Source: Adenophora triphylla var. japonica
Lineage: Eukaryota > Streptophyta > Magnoliopsida > Asterales > Campanulaceae
Length of the DNA stretch: 64,000 nucleotides
Direction: 5' to 3'
NCBI GenBank assembly: GCA_022495995.1
Contig: JAFEMH010000339.1
Span: 558,001-622,000 of the forward strand
The translations under genes and the position numbers were made by a program. The stretch's first letter is position 1; each line of letters begins with the position of its first letter. The notes under the pieces were generated by a model. It searched no databases and was not told the DNA's origin. It worked only from the letters and a program-made list of their open reading frames with translations. Shown one piece after another: positions 21,634 through 32,774 of this stretch.

Positions 21634-23262
21634 TGTAAGTACCCAAATCTGGCTCATGCCTTCCAATCTAAGTTTCCTAGAAATTTCCCAAACTTTCATG
21701 ATGTTTAGGGGCAATTCGGGAACTTTTCTCTGCTTACCGATCAAGGAAGGACCTATCAGGAATAAGAATTCTGGATAGGACCTCGCTGGAAAGAAGCTTC
21801 CAATCTGCCAACTTCCATGTTTCCAGAAATAATCTGACGCGACGGAAGATCTAGCCGGGCGGCTTCTTTTAGCGCGGGTTGGTGTCGTGCGACTTCATTG
21901 TAGCACAGCAGAAGCCTATAAATAGAGGCCTCCTCCACTCATTTTGATAGACAATTTCGACAGCAAAGTTACTCTGCAGAAATCTAAGCTCGAAATACAG
22001 TCTCCTAAACACCCCAAACCACTCTCTCTCATACACTAATCCAAACCTAATCTATTCCTAATAGATATTGCCTAAGAAAATCCTCCCTTGGAAGATAGAG
22101 AAACACCAATATTGGTAATCTCTCCTTCCCTTCCCTCACCTCTAATCTATTATTATACACTCTCATTCCCTTGATACTTATTGATTACTGCCTATTATAT
22201 CATTAAATTTCAATCTTTGCAATGTAGATATACTTCCCTTCCCTACACAAATGACTCATGGAGATCCTCTCCCTAGGATGAACAAGATGCCACAAGTGGC
22301 TTGTTCTAGGGATGATCTACCAAATGAGGATGTGATCCCCTTTTACATTTATGTCTAAAAAATATAATCTTTATATGCTAAATGTTCTCCCTTTCCCTTG
22401 ATCTAGTTATTCCTATGAGTGTCCACCTATTGAGGTATTAAGGACATAGGAAAAGTCATGAAGATCCCTCCTTTTTACATTATGCTCTTAGATTAATGAT
22501 ACTCCTTGTATTTTCACATTAAAAATCAAGTCTTTACATTAATATTATTTCCCCGTCCCAAAGTTGGAATCTTTCTCCGAGGATTGTCTAAAATGCCTAC
22601 TAAGGCATCAAAGACATAGGATGAATATAAAGATCTAACCTTTATGTCTCATTTCTCTAGTCACATGGTTATTGAGCATCTCTATAGTGAAGGTTGGTCT
22701 AAAGACTCAATCTTTACACTAATCTCATTACAAAATGCCATAATCTTTGCTCCTTTTAGAAACCAATGATTCTTGGTCCCAAGATCTCCTATGATCACTT
22801 GAGATAAACCTACCGAATGTCCCTACGAATCACCATTGTCTCAAAATGTAGGATTGATGGCCCAAGATTCATTCTTTTTTCTAATACCTCATTTTTGAAC
22901 TTAAAATGAGTTCTTTGATCACATTTGACTAAAATCCCCAAGAAAAGTTAGATTAAAACATACCAAGGCTCCTACGCCTAGATTGGTTGATTAGTCTAAT
23001 GGGAGGGTCGAAAGGTCCCATCATGATGATCACAAGCTCAAAGATGAGTATGGGATCAAAATCCTGAAAACATCAAAGTCCTAGGCATCTCGAACTAAAA
23101 CCTTCTGAAAATGATTCTTATGTTTGGATAAAGACTTGGTATATCCTTTCTCTTTTCTTAAATTCACACACACACACACAAGCACAAATTTTGGACCTTG
23201 GATGACTTGCTTTTGCAAGGCTCCTTGGGTGAACGCCAAACGTTCTTCCCAAGGAGTAACTT
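21634..23262 (+). repeat. Tat-1 3' LTR, first part
   Basis: Homologous to 7740-9300, with TATA box at about 21917 and keyword copies at about 21855 and 21888 (the second decayed to gtcgtgcgactt). It is interrupted at 23262/23263 by Copia-B; the remainder lies at 33766-33955. It also contains a 74-bp insertion that the 5' LTR lacks. Confidence 0.9.
23183..23256. repeat. 74-bp hairpin insertion in the Tat-1 3' LTR
   Basis: Absent from the 5' LTR, which reads straight from the CA repeat to taacttaacc. Its right half is a near-perfect inverted repeat: ctccttgggtgaacg at about 23221-23235 against cgttcttcccaaggag at 23241-23256, with a loop of about five bases. It ends two bases before the Copia-B target duplication. 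Confidence 0.7.
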
Positions 23263-24248
23263 TGAAATTGTCTATGGCTTAGAACAAGTGAGGCGAAACT
23301 CACAAGGTGAGACGAAACTCATAAGTGTTGTCCTTAGTTTTGGCAACACTAACAACAACACACACCAATTCTAGAAAAACACAAATAAATAGAAATAAAT
23401 CTAATTTGCAGCGGAAGAATTAAAACAATACACAAGAATATAATTTTTATCAAGTTATATAAATATATAACTTGATGGGTGCCAGGAGGGCAAGACCTTT
23501 CTATTAATAATATGAATTCAATACAAGGTCGAAGAAGTTCCTTAATGATAAACAATCATTAACATAAGGAACAACATATAAAAGAACTCTCTCTGAAAAT
23601 GAACACTCAAAACCTCACAAAATTATAAAAATCTATATGAAATTCTCGAGTATCGGACTGAGTGTTGCCAACACTGAATGGCAACACTTGAGAGCAGAAT
23701 TCTATTTCTTATGCAGATTTGCGTTTTCTGAATTGGATGATCTTCAATGAAGATCCACTGCACTATTTATAGGCCACAAAGTCTTGGAGCCTACTCAAAA
23801 TGATCAGCAACAGCCTTGGAGTTTGTTTCCTCCATTTTAGCCAACTCGCCTCAAATGTAGGAGACTTAGTCTTCTCTTGCTTCTCTTGCTTGTACCTCTC
23901 AGCTATAGATGCCTTGTACTCTGACTTGTTCTCCCCCTGAATAGCTAGATAATATCTCTTTTTGCTTGGTCATTAATTAAACAAATAAACACATGTTTAT
24001 TTGTTAATTTTCTCCTCTTCTTCGTGAATCACGCCTGGGCAGTTTCTGTTGATCTTTTCAAGCTCATTTTAAGCAGACTAACTACTATTAATTAAACATT
24101 ATTTTCCACATTTTTATTTGTGAAAAATACAGTAACTATTTCAGTGTTGCCAATTCCAAATGGCAACACTTGGGGCAACACCAGTGGCAACACTGATTTG
24201 CAACACTTGGGACAACATTCATGGCAACACATGATCTTAACATTAACA
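23263..24248 (-). repeat. Copia-B 3' LTR
   Basis: Reads TGTTAATGTTAAG... on the minus strand and ends TTTCA. It holds palindromic AGTGTTGCC/GGCAACACT copies at about 23326-23362, 23660-23690 and 24141-24232, and a minus-strand TATA (cctataaatag) at about 23763-23773. Confidence 0.9.
24141..24232. repeat. Copia-B palindrome cluster, 3' LTR U3
   Basis: AGTGTTGCC and then GGCAACACTT face each other across ten bases. Further ggcaacac half-sites follow to 24231, for about six half-sites in 90 bp. The matching cluster in the other LTR is at 33653-33745. Confidence 0.85.
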
Positions 24249-24263
24249 ATCTCCCCCTTAGTT
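24249..24263 (-). other. Polypurine tract of Copia-B
   Basis: The minus strand reads aactaagggggagat immediately before the LTR start TGTTAATG. It is a standard purine-rich plus-strand primer. Confidence 0.85.
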
Positions 24264-24907
24264 ACTGATTTCTTCACAAAATACCAATGTGATGATCTTT
24301 AAAAAATTGTTAGTCACACTTAACATAACATAAAAATGCCATGTGATAAATAGTGGCAACATCAACCTTCAGACAATGTTTGAAATTATTTTTCATCAAA
24401 GTATCACACTCACTCAAGTGGCAACATTATCTTCAGGCAAATGAAGTCACATAATTTCGAATTATCTCCCCCTTAATACGAAATTAATAACTAACCAAAA
24501 TAATTATTAAAATCTTAAAACAACCATCCAACCATTTAGCAAAAACCATCCACCAAAGATTGAAGAAAATTCCAGCTGAAACAAAGAAAAAAAAAACAGA
24601 ATTTAAAATTGTTTTTGTTACCAAACCACCAAAATCAAGTACCATTCGAACCAACCATCAACCTTCTGCATTTTCAGCTCCTTCACCTCCCTCTGCTGTA
24701 CTACTTGGTCCAGGTCCAGCTCCAGCTCCATCTGCTCCATCATCACGCCTTGGCCTTGATTGATCTTCCCCTATTTTGGAAGAAATCATATCCACCATTT
24801 TCATCATATCAGTACGCATATCCAGCCATCCCTGTATCACCAAGTCTATATGCTTCATCTGACTATTGAAAAAATTAAGAACCATGGAAGCATCAATCAT
24901 CACTGGT

Positions 24908-24963
24908 GCAGTGTTGCCTGAAGTGTTGCCAATCTCAGGGGCGACACTTGGGGCGACACTTGA
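24908..24963 (-). repeat. Palindrome copy in the env-like ORF, C-terminal
   Basis: agtgttgcctgaagtgttgc on the left faces gcgacacttggggcgacact on the right, with about 12 bases between. On the coding strand it encodes SSVAPSVAPEIGNTSGNT. It stays in frame. Confidence 0.8.
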
Positions 24964-25884
24964 AGCAGGGGCAGCCAAAGGAGGAGCATTTGTAACCAAA
25001 ACCTATGGTAAATCTCTGTGCCTATCACCTTCTGTAAAGTGTTTGCTAATTCTGTAATAGACAGGCTTCTCAGAGATATTATCGGCATTCCAAGGCTTGA
25101 GGTTTTGGTACACGAGAACATTGAAAATAAGCGAAGGGAAAATGAAGGAGGAGGTTTTTATTTTCTTGGCCCATGCAGCTAGGTGAACAAACACTAATCT
25201 CCCAAAGTTGACTCTTTGTTTCCTGCCTAGTTTGTATAACAAAGAAGCTTGCTAGAATGTCACCGTGTTTTCATTGGCCGTAGGTAGCCAATTTGTTATA
25301 CATATTTTGTGAAGCACACTAAACAAAGAAGTAAGATGGGTAGATTTAAAGTGTTCGGTCCAAACAGTGATTCTCCCTCCCGTCAAAAAGGTGGCTAAGG
25401 TATTCGGTTCAACCTCCAAACTCTCATCTTCAATATTAGAGAGGCCGAATGCTTTATTGATGATCAAGGGATTAAAATCATAAATATTGCCCCTAACAAA
25501 GATCTTTCCATAATGAGTGGTATTCCTATCATCAATATCCTCCCTAAGATGAGCATAAAAATTCCTAACCACACTTTCAATATACGATGACACTTTAGTC
25601 ACCGTAGGCAAAAACATCCTGTCCTCCAAAAATTGGTACACTCCTAACTCCTTGAACTGAGTCACAAACATGTTTCTTTCATTCAGAATCTTTTTCTCAG
25701 AATCTTGAACCCGCTTATCTAAGCTGGATTCACTATAAAATTCCTCGAAAAGAAATGGACGTTCATAATACCCAAAAGACTCATAATCTGATTTGGAATC
25801 TTGAGAGGGAGTAGGGGTGTTTACCTGAGGCCAGGAAATGGGAGAATATGAGGGTGAACTTGACAGGGCTTTGGACTTGGCAGC

Positions 25885-25937
25885 AGGTGTTGCTTCAGAT
25901 GTTGCCATTGGATTGGCAACACTTGGGGCGACACTGG
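25885..25937 (-). repeat. Palindrome copy in the env-like ORF, central
   Basis: aggtgttgcttcagatgttg faces ggcaacacttggggcgacac. The coding strand reads SVAPSVANPMATSEATP. It stays in frame. Confidence 0.8.
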
Positions 25938-26357
25938 CAGAAATTTTCTGTTTCTTGACTATCCGGGACTGAGCTTGGGCTAATGTTTCTTCATCATCCA
26001 TCCATGCTTCCTCATCCTCATCAGAAGATGATGAGGGCTCCTTGGTCTCTTTAAAGTTTGGGTCCGAATTGTCCTCGGATGAAATGTTGAGCGAAGAACT
26101 TGAGCTATCCTCCACATTGACAGGATCATCAGCCGTGTTGGAAGGTATTTTGGACCTGAACAATGTCTTGATCCTTTCTGACTGACGACGAACACCACCC
26201 CTAAATGACGAAGAGGCATCAACCGCCTTTCGTTTCTTGGTTTTCTTTTGTGGGGCGAAGGTGAGTTCAACAGAGGGGGTAGCTTCAGGAAGGCTTATAG
26301 AAATGGGAATTTGAGGAGGATTGTACACAATAATGTCCAAAGATGGTGAGGTTGTGG

Positions 26358-26420
26358 GTGTGGCCGAAAATGTCGCAAGGGATATTTCCATGGGCTCGGC
26401 GACATTTGAGGCGACACTCG
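26358..26420 (-). repeat. Palindrome copy in the env-like ORF, N-terminal
   Basis: A more diverged copy: ggtgtggccgaaaatgtcgc faces ggcgacatttgaggcgacac. It encodes SVASNVAEPMEISLATFSAT, with a longer central part. Confidence 0.65.
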
Positions 26421-27435
26421 AAGGAGCTAAAGGTGAAATTTCCATGGGGAAAGAAATTTGGGAAGTATTTTTGGGACTTGCCATGGAAATTGAAGGAAGA
26501 AGACGAGGAAGAAGAGGGAACAGGGGAATGGTTTGGTTCCGCCTAGAGAGAGAAGAAAGAAGAGAGAGAGAGGGTTTAGTGAGGAGGAGGGTTTAATGAG
26601 TGAATAGTAAAGGATTTAATTTGATTTGACAAGATCAAATCAAATTAAAATCCTTTTATCTCTAACAAACCCAACAACAAGCACTGTTAATCCGCCATTT
26701 TGAAAAAAAAACCTTTTTTTTTTTAATTTTTTTTTTAATTTTTAAATATATAATAACTAAAAATAATTTTAGCAATATCCATAAAATTGTGTTTTTCAAA
26801 ATTCAAACAATGAATTTTAAAAAATAGATATTTCTAAATTACAATTAGTTAGACAAAAATTAAATATTTTTGCTAAAAACCTTTTAAATTTCTCAAACTC
26901 TAAATATAAGAAAATAGACTTTTGGAAATTCAAAATTTAATTAACAAAAACAAAAACAAGAAATAAAAAAATTAATGTAGCATCTACTAATGTGTTACTA
27001 GCAATGTTTCGTGACACACAAGGCAACATTTTAAATAAAATCCCCTTGATATTTTTTCAACATATATAACTTATCATTCCTTAGACAATTTTTAAGCAAG
27101 CTTTACACATTCTTTATTTACAGGGAAGCATCGTAGTAGCGAGCTCCGTGTCCCTAGTTTTTTATTAAAGTGTAAAGCTATATGTAGTAAGTTTTATACC
27201 TTTCAAGTAGGGTACACTGTAGTAGCGAGCTCCATGTCCCTAATACTTAGTATAAAACAACTACATTATACTCCCTTTGGGAATATTTTAACAAGCTTTG
27301 CCTCTTTCAAATATCAACATAATATAAGTGACTTTGTCACTTTTAGCACAAAGGGGTATTTTAAAAACAATGTTAACCTTAAGAATGTACACATACTAGA
27401 ACAAAAAGGTCAGTAAATGCCCCCCATTTGGGATT

Positions 27436-27439
<4 letters not shown>

Positions 27440-27496
<57 letters not shown>
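27440..27496. repeat. (TA)n microsatellite
   Basis: Uninterrupted alternating AT for about 57 bases. Confidence 0.95.
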
Positions 27497-27499
<3 letters not shown>

Positions 27500-27530
27500 A
27501 AATAAATAAAAAAGGATACAACAAATACAC

Positions 27531-27570
27531 AGTGTTGCTGTCAGTGTTGGCAACACTGACGGCAACACTT
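27531..27570. repeat. Best-preserved Copia-B palindrome, non-coding
   Basis: agtgttgctgtcagtgttg faces caacactgacggcaacact across a single base, a near-perfect 19-bp stem with one mismatch. It lies just 3' of the pol stop. Confidence 0.9.
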
Positions 27571-29360
27571 GAAATAACAGATTTATAGAAAACATAAACC
27601 AAGAGATTTTTTCAAACTTGAAAATCTCTCATGGTCCAAGGCTTTGGTCAAAATATCAGCAAGTTGATGTTTAGTATCAATATGCTCTATTTGGATCAAG
27701 TCCTTTTCTACTAAATCTCTCAAAAAGTGATGGCGGATATCAATGTGTTTAGTGCGTGAGTGTTGTACAGGGTTTTTGGAAATGTTTATAGCAATCAAAT
27801 TGTCACAATACATGGTCAAGATATTACTATCAAGACCATAGTCGTCAAGCATATGTTTCAACCATATCAATTGTGAACAACAACTCCCGGCTGCTACATA
27901 CTCAGATTCAGCAGTCGAGAGAGAGACACAATTTTGCTTGCAACTATACCATGACACAAGATTATTACCCAAGAAAAAATAACCCCCACTAGTGCTCTTT
28001 CTATCATCTATATCCCCTGCCCAATCAGAGTCACTAAAACCAACCAAGTTGGTATTAGTGTCTTTGGTGAACCAGATTCCTAATTCACTTGTCCCAGACA
28101 CATACATAATGATTTTCTTGACAACATTTAGGTGAGAAATTTTAGGAGCAGACTGATATCTAGCACATACACCTACGCTGAACATAATATCGGGACGACT
28201 GGCAGTAAGGTACAGAAGACTACCTATCATGGATCTATACAGAGTTGGGTCAACATCCTCCCCTGCCTGATCTTTGGTTACCTTAAGAGATGATCCCATA
28301 GATATTTTTGAGCTCTTTGCACTCTCCAATCCAAATCTTTTCACCAGACTCTTAGCATACTTGCTCTGAGAGATAAAGATTCCATCATCTGACTATTTCA
28401 CCTGCAATCCTAGGAAATAATTAAGCTCTCCTATCATGCTCATCTCGAATGTTGATGTCATAGCTTCCACAAAATTTTGTAAACACGTTTTAGATGTGGA
28501 GCCATAAACTATGTCATCAACATAGATCTGAGCAATGACAAGCTCTTTATTATCCCTAAGAATAAATAATGTCATATCGGCTTCTCCTCTAACAAATCCA
28601 TATTCAAGAAGGAAACTTGTTAGACGCCCATACCATGCACGAGGGGCTTGTTTCAAGCCATATAAGGCTTTATCAAGTCTGTATACATGATCTGGGTGGA
28701 ATGGGTCTTCAAACCCTTTAGGTTGCTCAAAATAGATCTCTTTATCTAAGTACCCATTCAAGAAAGCCGCTTTAACATCCATTTGGTGCAATGTGATTTT
28801 GAGGTAGCAGGCTATAGCAAGAAGTAGTCTTATTGACTCAATTCTAGCCACAGGTGCAAAGGTCTCATCAAAGTCAATTCCTTCCACTTGTGTATAGCCT
28901 TGAGCCACAAGACGAGCTTTATTACGAACAATATTACCCAATTCGTCAGATTTATTTTTGTAAATCCATTTAGTTCCAATAATATTTATATTTAAAGGAC
29001 GTGGAACTAAACACCAAACCTCGTTACGGGAAAATTGTTCAAGCTCTTCTTGCATAGCTTGAATCCGAAAATTATCATTTAAAGCCTCAATCACATTTTT
29101 AGGTTCAAGAGAGGAAACGAAACAGGAGTGTTTTACCTTAGAGTATGTGGAGGACATACACACATACCTAACCATATCTCTGTAGTCAACTGGCTCCTCA
29201 TTTCTTGTTCGAACCCCTTCATTTACATCACCAATTACTTGAGTAATGGGATGATAATTTCTAATACGTGCTGGGGGATCTCTCCTGCCTTGATGGTACA
29301 CCAATCCATCTTCTTCTTCTGAGTCACTGCTCTCAAAATTTTCAACCACTATTCTGTTCT

Positions 29361-29403
29361 CCTGTGTTGCCTCAGGTGTTGCCGTTTCAGGGGCAACACT
29401 TGA
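29361..29403 (-). repeat. Palindrome copy in pol, between integrase and RT
   Basis: tgtgttgcctcaggtgttgc faces gggcaacacttga. It encodes [15 protein letters not shown] in the variable linker after integrase. Confidence 0.75.
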
Positions 29404-30193
29404 ATCTGTGGCTGCACTGGTCGAATCAGTTTCTGTTCCAGCCCTCTGTTCGACTTCTTCTAGCAAGGTCAAAGGTATATCATTTGCTGGTTCTCCTGTA
29501 GCACTCAAGTAATCGTTAAATTCAATATTTATCGATTCTTGAATCACTTTTAACCTCAAATTATAGACTCGATAAGCATGACTGTTTTGAGAGTAGCCAA
29601 GAAAGATGGCTTTGTCACTCTTGGAATCTAGTTTTCCTAAGTATTCCCGATCGTTTAAAATGTAGCACAAACACCCAAACACGTGAAAATAGTGAACCGT
29701 AGATTTCTTTCCATTTAAAATCTCATAGGGTGTCATAGTAGTATCGGGTCTTAAGAAAACTCTATTCGTAGTGTGACAGGCTGTGTTTAATGCTTCGGCC
29801 CAAAAACCTTTGGAAATATTTCTAGCAATTAGCATAACACGAGCCATCTCCATTAAATTCCTATTTTTCCTTTCAACAATACCATTTTGTTGTGGTGTTT
29901 TAGGTGCTAAAAATTCATGGTGTATCCCCTTTTTACTACAAAATGTAGAGAAGGAGAGATTTTCAAATTCTCTACCATGATCTGACCTTATTCGAAAAAT
30001 AGGAGAACAAAACATGTTTTTGATTTTAGAGACTAAGTGAGTAAATTTATCAAAAGTTTCAGACTTTTCTCGTAAGAAATAGACCCATGTATACCTAGAA
30101 AAATCATCAACTATCACATAAACATACTTCTTAACTCCCAAGCTTTCTACCTCAATAGGACCCATCAAGTCCATATGTAGAAGCTGAAAACAA

Positions 30194-30247
30194 TGTGTTG
30201 TTCCTGAGTGTTTCTCATTGTGTTGTCCAACACTGTGAGCAACACGA
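30194..30247 (-). repeat. Palindrome-like copy within integrase
   Basis: A diverged copy: gtgttgttcctgagtgttt, then tgtgttgtccaacactgtga and gcaacac. It encodes the [19 protein letters not shown] stretch between the CxxC zinc ligands and the core, a position where Copia integrases vary in length. Confidence 0.5.
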
Positions 30248-30857
30248 GTTTGCTTACCCTTTTGACAGTCACCACATATCACGGTGTCTTTGAGGTTTAG
30301 TTTAGGAATACCTTTGACGGCATTGTGTTTGATAATCTTATCAAGATTCCTATAATGAGAATGACCTAACTTTTGATGCCATAACCTTATATCATCAATT
30401 TTTGTCAAATTGCACACTGATTTATTACCAACCAGGTAGCAATTATCACTTGATATTATTCCAGTCATGACACAAAAGTTAGTATTATCAAACACTTCAC
30501 AGGTATTTTTATTGAATTTTACCTCCAAATTGTCATCACATAATTGGCTAATGCTAATTAAATTAGCAAGTAAACCATCTACATGCAAGACATTTTTTAA
30601 AGGAGGAAAATCAACAATATCCAGTGTTCCTTTTCCAACTATTTCACTCTTGCCTCCACCACCATAAGTCACTGAGCCTCCTTGAATAGGTTGGTACTCC
30701 GTTAGGAATGATTTTGTACCCGTCATATGACGTGAACAACCACTATCAAAGTACCAAGTTCCTACAATGTTAGTCCTTAAAGCTGTGTAAACAACATAGC
30801 ATTTCAGTTTTTCTTTGGGTAACCAAGCCCTTTTTGAAAATCTGGATTTCTGTTCAC

Positions 30858-30912
30858 CAGTGTTGCCGTGAGTGTTGCCCTGAGAAATTGGCGACACTTG
30901 AGGCAACACTTG
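30858..30912 (-). repeat. Palindrome copy in pol, between zinc knuckle and protease
   Basis: agtgttgccgtgagtgttgc faces gcgacacttgaggcaacact. It encodes [20 protein letters not shown] at about residues 81-100. Confidence 0.8.
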
Positions 30913-31474
30913 AAGACTGGACATTTTCTTTTGAAGAAAAAAGCAATCTGATTTTATATGTCCAGTTTTGTGACAGTATCCACATTCATTGGATTGATCA
31001 GAAATATCACTAGGAGTACTACCCTTTTCCTTGACACGCTCTTTTACAAAACAATTTTTAGTTTCAACATCAAACAAGGAAGAGGTAATACTTTCTAGTG
31101 ATTCTTGGAACCCAAGACCAGCTTTCAGAGACTTACTCAAATTGAGTATTTCATCCAATTTGGATGAACTCGTGTTGAGTTTTTTTGAAGGTGGATTCGG
31201 CTAGGTTGAGTTTGGCCTTGATTTTATCAAGTTCCAAGTCTCTCCTACTGAGTTGAACCTCCAGCCGAGTCAAGGATTTTTTAAGATCATGATTTTCCTT
31301 TTTCAAGAAAACCACCATCTTGTTCTCCTTTTTCCATTCCATGAGGAGAGACTTATAGTGGTTTTTTAATTCATGAATGAGCTCATCTTTACAAAGATCA
31401 TCCTCTATAGTCTCCTCTGAGTTTAAACCAACTGAATCACACAAGCAAATATCATTTAAAGAATCATATCTGCT

Positions 31475-31526
31475 GAGTGTTGTGTCAAGTGTTGCCATTT
31501 CCTGGACGACACTTGGGGCAACACTT
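31475..31526 (-). repeat. Palindrome copy in gag, first
   Basis: gagtgttgtgtcaagtgttg faces gacgacacttggggcaacac. It encodes ESVAPSVVQEMATLDTTLS. Confidence 0.8.
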
Positions 31527-31539
31527 TCTGAAGAAGTCA

Positions 31540-31593
31540 CAAGTGTTGTGTCAAGTGTTGTTAAATTTGGAACAACACTTGAGGTAACACTCT
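31540..31593 (-). repeat. Palindrome copy in gag, second
   Basis: acaagtgttgtgtcaagtgt faces aacaacacttgaggtaacac. It encodes SVTSSVVPNLTTLDTTLV. With the copy 15 bases away it forms a tandem pair, suggesting local duplication. Confidence 0.8.
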
Positions 31594-32759
31594 CTGTCGA
31601 AGGTAGCTCCTCTACCATGGCCTTCATGACCACTTGCTCCATCTTTTCATCTTTCTCCGTTCCTTCCTCCTCTCCATCACTAAGAGATACCCACAAATTT
31701 TTGCCCGCCTTTATTAAGGTGTTAGCACATTCATTGGCATAGTGACCCCAACCGGAACAAGCATGACATTAAATGGATTCAATGTATTTAGGATCGGACC
31801 GGATCTTTTCCGAGGATGCACGCCTAGGTGGGGTATCCTTTTGATTTGGAGGAGGACCTATCCTTGGCACAAAACTAGAGGTTTTGGCCGATTGGTCCTT
31901 AGCTTTTACCTGCACACTGTTAAATTTTCTAAGCATAGAATTATATCTCTTTGCAAGTAAAGCTACACTAGTATTTTCATCTAACTCCTCAAAGGATTCA
32001 TCTTCATCATCCACACATGTGTTCGAAGATTCGACTTTTAAGGCAATATTTTTGCCTTTAGAAGCCTCGGTTTGTTCATTGAGATTCATCTCAAAGTTTT
32101 TCAAAATGCTCATTAAGGAGTTAATGTCCATAGTTGAAAGATTATGGGCCTCTTCAATAGCTAAAACTTTAATATTAAAACGTTCGGGAAGAGTACGAAT
32201 AGCTTTTGAAACAAGTTGTTTATTGGTAAAAGGCTCCCCTAATACTTGACAAGCATTTGAAATATCAATCAACTTTTCAAATTAAGACGAGATGTCTTCA
32301 TTTTCACCCATTCTTAATTTTTCAAATTTACTAGTGAGACCTCTAAGCTTTGTTTCTCGGACACTACCATCTCCTTCACAAAATCTTTGTAAAGTATCCC
32401 AAGCATATTTTGCAGTGGGACTATTTTGAATGAGCTTGAACATATGCATGCCAACCCATTCATAGATGGCATTCAGTGCCTTTTCATTGAAACTAGCAAG
32501 ATTATTCTCTTCAATTTTCCACTCGAATTCAGGTTTGACTTGAACGTCACCATCGTCATCCGGAGGAAGCATTGGAATAGAATAACCATTTAAAATAGAT
32601 CGCCAAGCTCGAAAATCAATTGATTTGATATGCGAGCGTAGGTGAATCTTCCAACAAACATAATTTGATCCGTCTAAAACCGGTAATCTCTTTTGATTAG
32701 GGTTGGCAGGATCATAAGCCATGACAAAAGGATCTAATCACTTAGTATATCAAGTGCTA

Positions 32760-32772
32760 GGCTCTAATACCA
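32760..32772 (-). other. Primer-binding site of Copia-B
   Basis: The minus strand reads TGGTATTAGAGCC two bases after the 5' LTR end. It differs by one base from the common initiator-Met tRNA PBS TGGTATCAGAGCC of Copia elements. Confidence 0.85.
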
Positions 32773-32774
32773 AT

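Larger units (their letters stand above)
24658..26484 (-). pseudogene. Copia-B env-like ORF (plant transposon protein domain)
   Basis: One minus-strand phase runs from Met at 26484 to the stop at 24658, broken by TAG at 25252-25254 and TAG at 25003-25005 (about 608 codons). The N-terminal third is Ser/Pro/Thr-rich with a basic patch (KKTKKRKAVD) and acidic Ser clusters. The centre (SSLDKRVQDSEKKILNERNM, VVRNFYAHLRED, then FVRGNIYDFNPLIINKAFGL) resembles a putative plant-transposon protein domain found in retroelement ORFs. After the second stop a helix-rich segment ends in a Gly/Ala/Asp-rich tail. Position after pol is where Sireviruses carry env-like genes. No signal peptide or strong membrane segment is evident, so an envelope role is unsupported. 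Three in-frame palindrome copies encode V-A-P / A-T-L text. The stops could be decay or read-through sites. Confidence 0.65.
26485..27582. other. Copia-B spacer between pol and the env-like ORF
   Basis: No gene; strongly AT-rich. A phrase around tagtagcgagctcc is repeated at about 27130 and 27212. It holds a TA microsatellite and one palindrome copy. Upstream of the env-like ORF it would contain that ORF's leader or splice signals, which I could not identify. Confidence 0.5.
27583..31158 (-). pseudogene. Copia-B pol (protease, integrase, reverse transcriptase, RNase H)
   Basis: The frame from 31158 runs to an in-frame TAG at 28393-28395 and continues in phase to 27583. From Met 31158: a CCHC knuckle at residues 59-72 ([14 protein letters not shown]) and protease DSG at about 138-140. 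Integrase HHCC lies around [11 protein letters not shown] and CGDCQKG, and the core around [18 protein letters not shown] and [11 protein letters not shown]. The RT has [19 protein letters not shown] and YVDD at about 879-882. RNase H follows the stop (FSDSDWAGDIDDRKSTSG, then STAESEYVAAGS and CDNLIAINIS). The order protease-integrase-RT-RH defines Ty1/Copia. All domains are near full length. Three palindrome copies sit inside the coding frame (29361, 30194, 30858). The single stop would remove RNase H. Confidence 0.9.
31151..32722 (-). pseudogene. Copia-B gag
   Basis: It starts at Met 32722 with YDPANPNQ and VLDGSNYVCWK, a typical Copia gag beginning (UBN2-type fold). One phase is broken by TAA at 32282-32284 and TAA at 31769-31771. 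Right after the second stop comes a zinc knuckle CHACSGWGHYANEC (C-x2-C-x4-H-x4-C), then a coiled, Glu/Lys-rich segment. Near 31180-31186 a run of seven A residues (coding strand) marks where the phase shifts: the gag frame ends at 31151 while the family-like continuation ([11 protein letters not shown]) is in the pol frame. Two palindrome copies lie in frame at 31475 and 31540. Gag would package the RNA. This copy could not make it intact. Confidence 0.85.
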
